A stretch of 7,520 bases of DNA from contig DROB01000179.1 of assembly GCA_011321985.1 (NCBI GenBank), positions 1 through 7,520 of the forward strand, given 5' to 3'. Under the pieces are notes generated by a model, which saw nothing but the letters and a program-made list of their open reading frames with translations, did no database searches and was not told the DNA's origin. This document shows positions 6,762-7,520 of this stretch, in pieces. Source of the stretch: Gammaproteobacteria bacterium. GTDB taxonomy: Bacteria > Pseudomonadota > Gammaproteobacteria > SZUA-229. Each line of letters begins with the position of its first letter. Position 1 is the stretch's first letter. Position numbers and translations under genes: made by a program.

Positions 6762-6773
6762 CTGAATGGTTGA
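6758..6773. promoter_or_regulatory. Second operator-like palindrome over the arsR -35 box
   Basis: TCAACTGAATGGTTGA has symmetrical arms TCAAC and GTTGA around six bases and contains ATGGTTGA, as does the coding start of arsR. Its centre is 39 bp from that of the site at 6719-6734. It overlaps the -35 hexamer. Both fit one ideal palindrome, TCAACCATATGGTTGA, with a few deviations each. Confidence 0.55.
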
Positions 6774-6897
6774 ATTAATTTCTGGAGAGGTTAGCCCTGT
6801 TAATACTGTTTTTAAGTGTCACTTTTTCTCTCCGACACGCATCCTTTATATAAGCCGCTTAATAACTGTATAAATTATCGATATCTGGAGAATAAAA

Positions 6898-7479
6898 ATG
6901 AGCAATAAAACAGAAGAATCAATCTTATTAGATCGCCGTAGTTTCCTTGGAAATTCAGGAAAAATAGCCTTGTCTGCCACTGCGATTACTCTAATGAGTG
7001 GCATCAGCCCTACACATGCAAAAAATTCTGGCAGCAGTCAACAACAGGAACAGGATGTGCGCATATTAAATACCGCCATTTCTGCAGAACATGAAGCGGT
7101 AGCAGCCTATCAGTTAGGTGCAGAAAGCGGGCTGCTCAGCAAAGGCGTACTTGACGTTGCTGTACATTTTCAGGGACATCATAAAGAACACATCGATGTT
7201 CTTAGCAGCACGGTTCGTAAAATGGGTGGTGATGCCTCCGATGCTAGACCGAAATATGATTTCCCTGTGCACAAGCTAAAAAATGAAAGAGATGTGCTGA
7301 CTTTTGCTGCCGGGCTAGAACGAGGCGCTGTCAGTGCGTACGCCGGGGCTATTCCACTATTTGAAAATAACGATCTGGCAAAAGCTGCCGCAAGTATCCT
7401 GGCAGATGAAGCCATGCATTGGGCAATCCTGCGCCAGGCATTGGGGCTTGACCCGGTACCGGCAGCTTTTTTCTCTTAA
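6898..7479 (+). CDS. Tat-exported ferritin-like domain protein
   Basis: A 193-residue protein predicted to be exported folded by the Tat pathway. The signal has the twin arginine at residues 13-14 (DRRSFLG), a hydrophobic stretch (about 22-36) and a likely cleavage after THA (residue 41). The rest is a four-helix ferritin-like domain with metal-ligand candidates Glu64/Glu66 (SAEHEAVAAY), His94, His95, Glu97, His98 (HHKEH), Glu141 (LERGAVSAY) and Glu171/His174 (DEAMHW). The paired E...ExxH layout suggests a di-iron site. Cytoplasmic cofactor loading would explain Tat export. GGAG (6887-6890) lies 7 nt before the ATG and confirms the start. It is divergent from arsR with 171 bp between start codons, so the ArsR sites might influence it. 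Whether it is an oxidase, iron store or stress protein cannot be told. I place it in the DUF4439/ferritin_2-type group by appearance. Confidence 0.87.
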   Translation: MSNKTEESILLDRRSFLGNSGKIALSATAITLMSGISPTHAKNSGSSQQQEQDVRILNTAISAEHEAVAAYQLGAESGLLSKGVLDVAVHFQGHHKEHIDVLSSTVRKMGGDASDARPKYDFPVHKLKNERDVLTFAAGLERGAVSAYAGAIPLFENNDLAKAAASILADEAMHWAILRQALGLDPVPAAFFS

Positions 7480-7485
7480 ATACTA

Positions 7486-7520
7486 ATGAGACTATTTGCT
7501 ATACCTATTATTTTTATGTC
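7486..7520 (+). CDS. Possible start of an exported protein (3' partial)
   Basis: An ATG 6 nt after the ferritin-like gene's stop opens a frame that stays open to the window end: MRLFAIPIIFM. A positively charged residue followed by a hydrophobic run is what the start of a signal peptide or membrane helix looks like. No Shine-Dalgarno precedes it, so translation would depend on coupling to the upstream gene. Only 11 codons are visible, so this is tentative. Confidence 0.4.
   Translation, partial: MRLFAIPIIFM

Noticed and set aside
6845..6874. Possible sigma-70 promoter for the ferritin-like gene (TATAAA at 6869-6874)
   Set aside because: The -10 is fair, but the matching -35 position holds only about three of six consensus bases, so I do not call it. 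An alternative-sigma promoter cannot be judged from one sequence.

Overview
The window looks like chromosomal DNA from a gammaproteobacterium of moderate GC content. The evidence is a gspA-gspB pair of the Aeromonas/Vibrio ExeAB type, an RluA protein close in sequence layout to the E. coli enzyme, and a BarA/EvgS-style hybrid histidine kinase. I cannot name the genus. No integron, phage, CRISPR array, rRNA or tRNA was seen.

Layout: (1) Positions 1-1970, plus strand: the 3' part of gspA (cut by the window edge) and complete gspB, which together help the type II secretion outer-membrane secretin assemble through peptidoglycan. (2) Positions 1988-2611, minus strand, convergent with gspB: an RluA-type pseudouridine synthase. 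(3) Positions 2626-2795: two strong inverted repeats. One is a perfect 35-bp palindrome around a 12-nt loop, edged by TTAA, which abuts the 5' end of the rluA-like gene. The other is a 24-position hairpin. (4) Positions 3126-5589, plus strand: an orphan membrane hybrid sensor kinase (about six membrane helices, PAS, HisKA, HATPase, receiver) followed by a 91-residue protein of unknown function. (5) Positions 5590-5947: a non-coding stretch with a REP-like GTAG hairpin and a spaced inverted repeat. (6) Positions 5948-6726, minus strand: an ArsR-family repressor overlapping an AHSA1/SRPBCC-domain gene by one base. Their promoter appears to give a leaderless message and carries two copies of a palindromic operator. 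(7) Positions 6898-7479, plus strand and divergent from arsR: a Tat-exported ferritin-like protein, apparently followed by the first 11 codons of another exported protein.

The genes form several unrelated small units, not one system. The most notable points are the palindromic element fused to the rluA-like 5' end, the paired operators on an apparently leaderless arsR-AHSA1 operon, and the orphan kinase with its small unknown neighbour. I did not find a convincing new multi-gene system.
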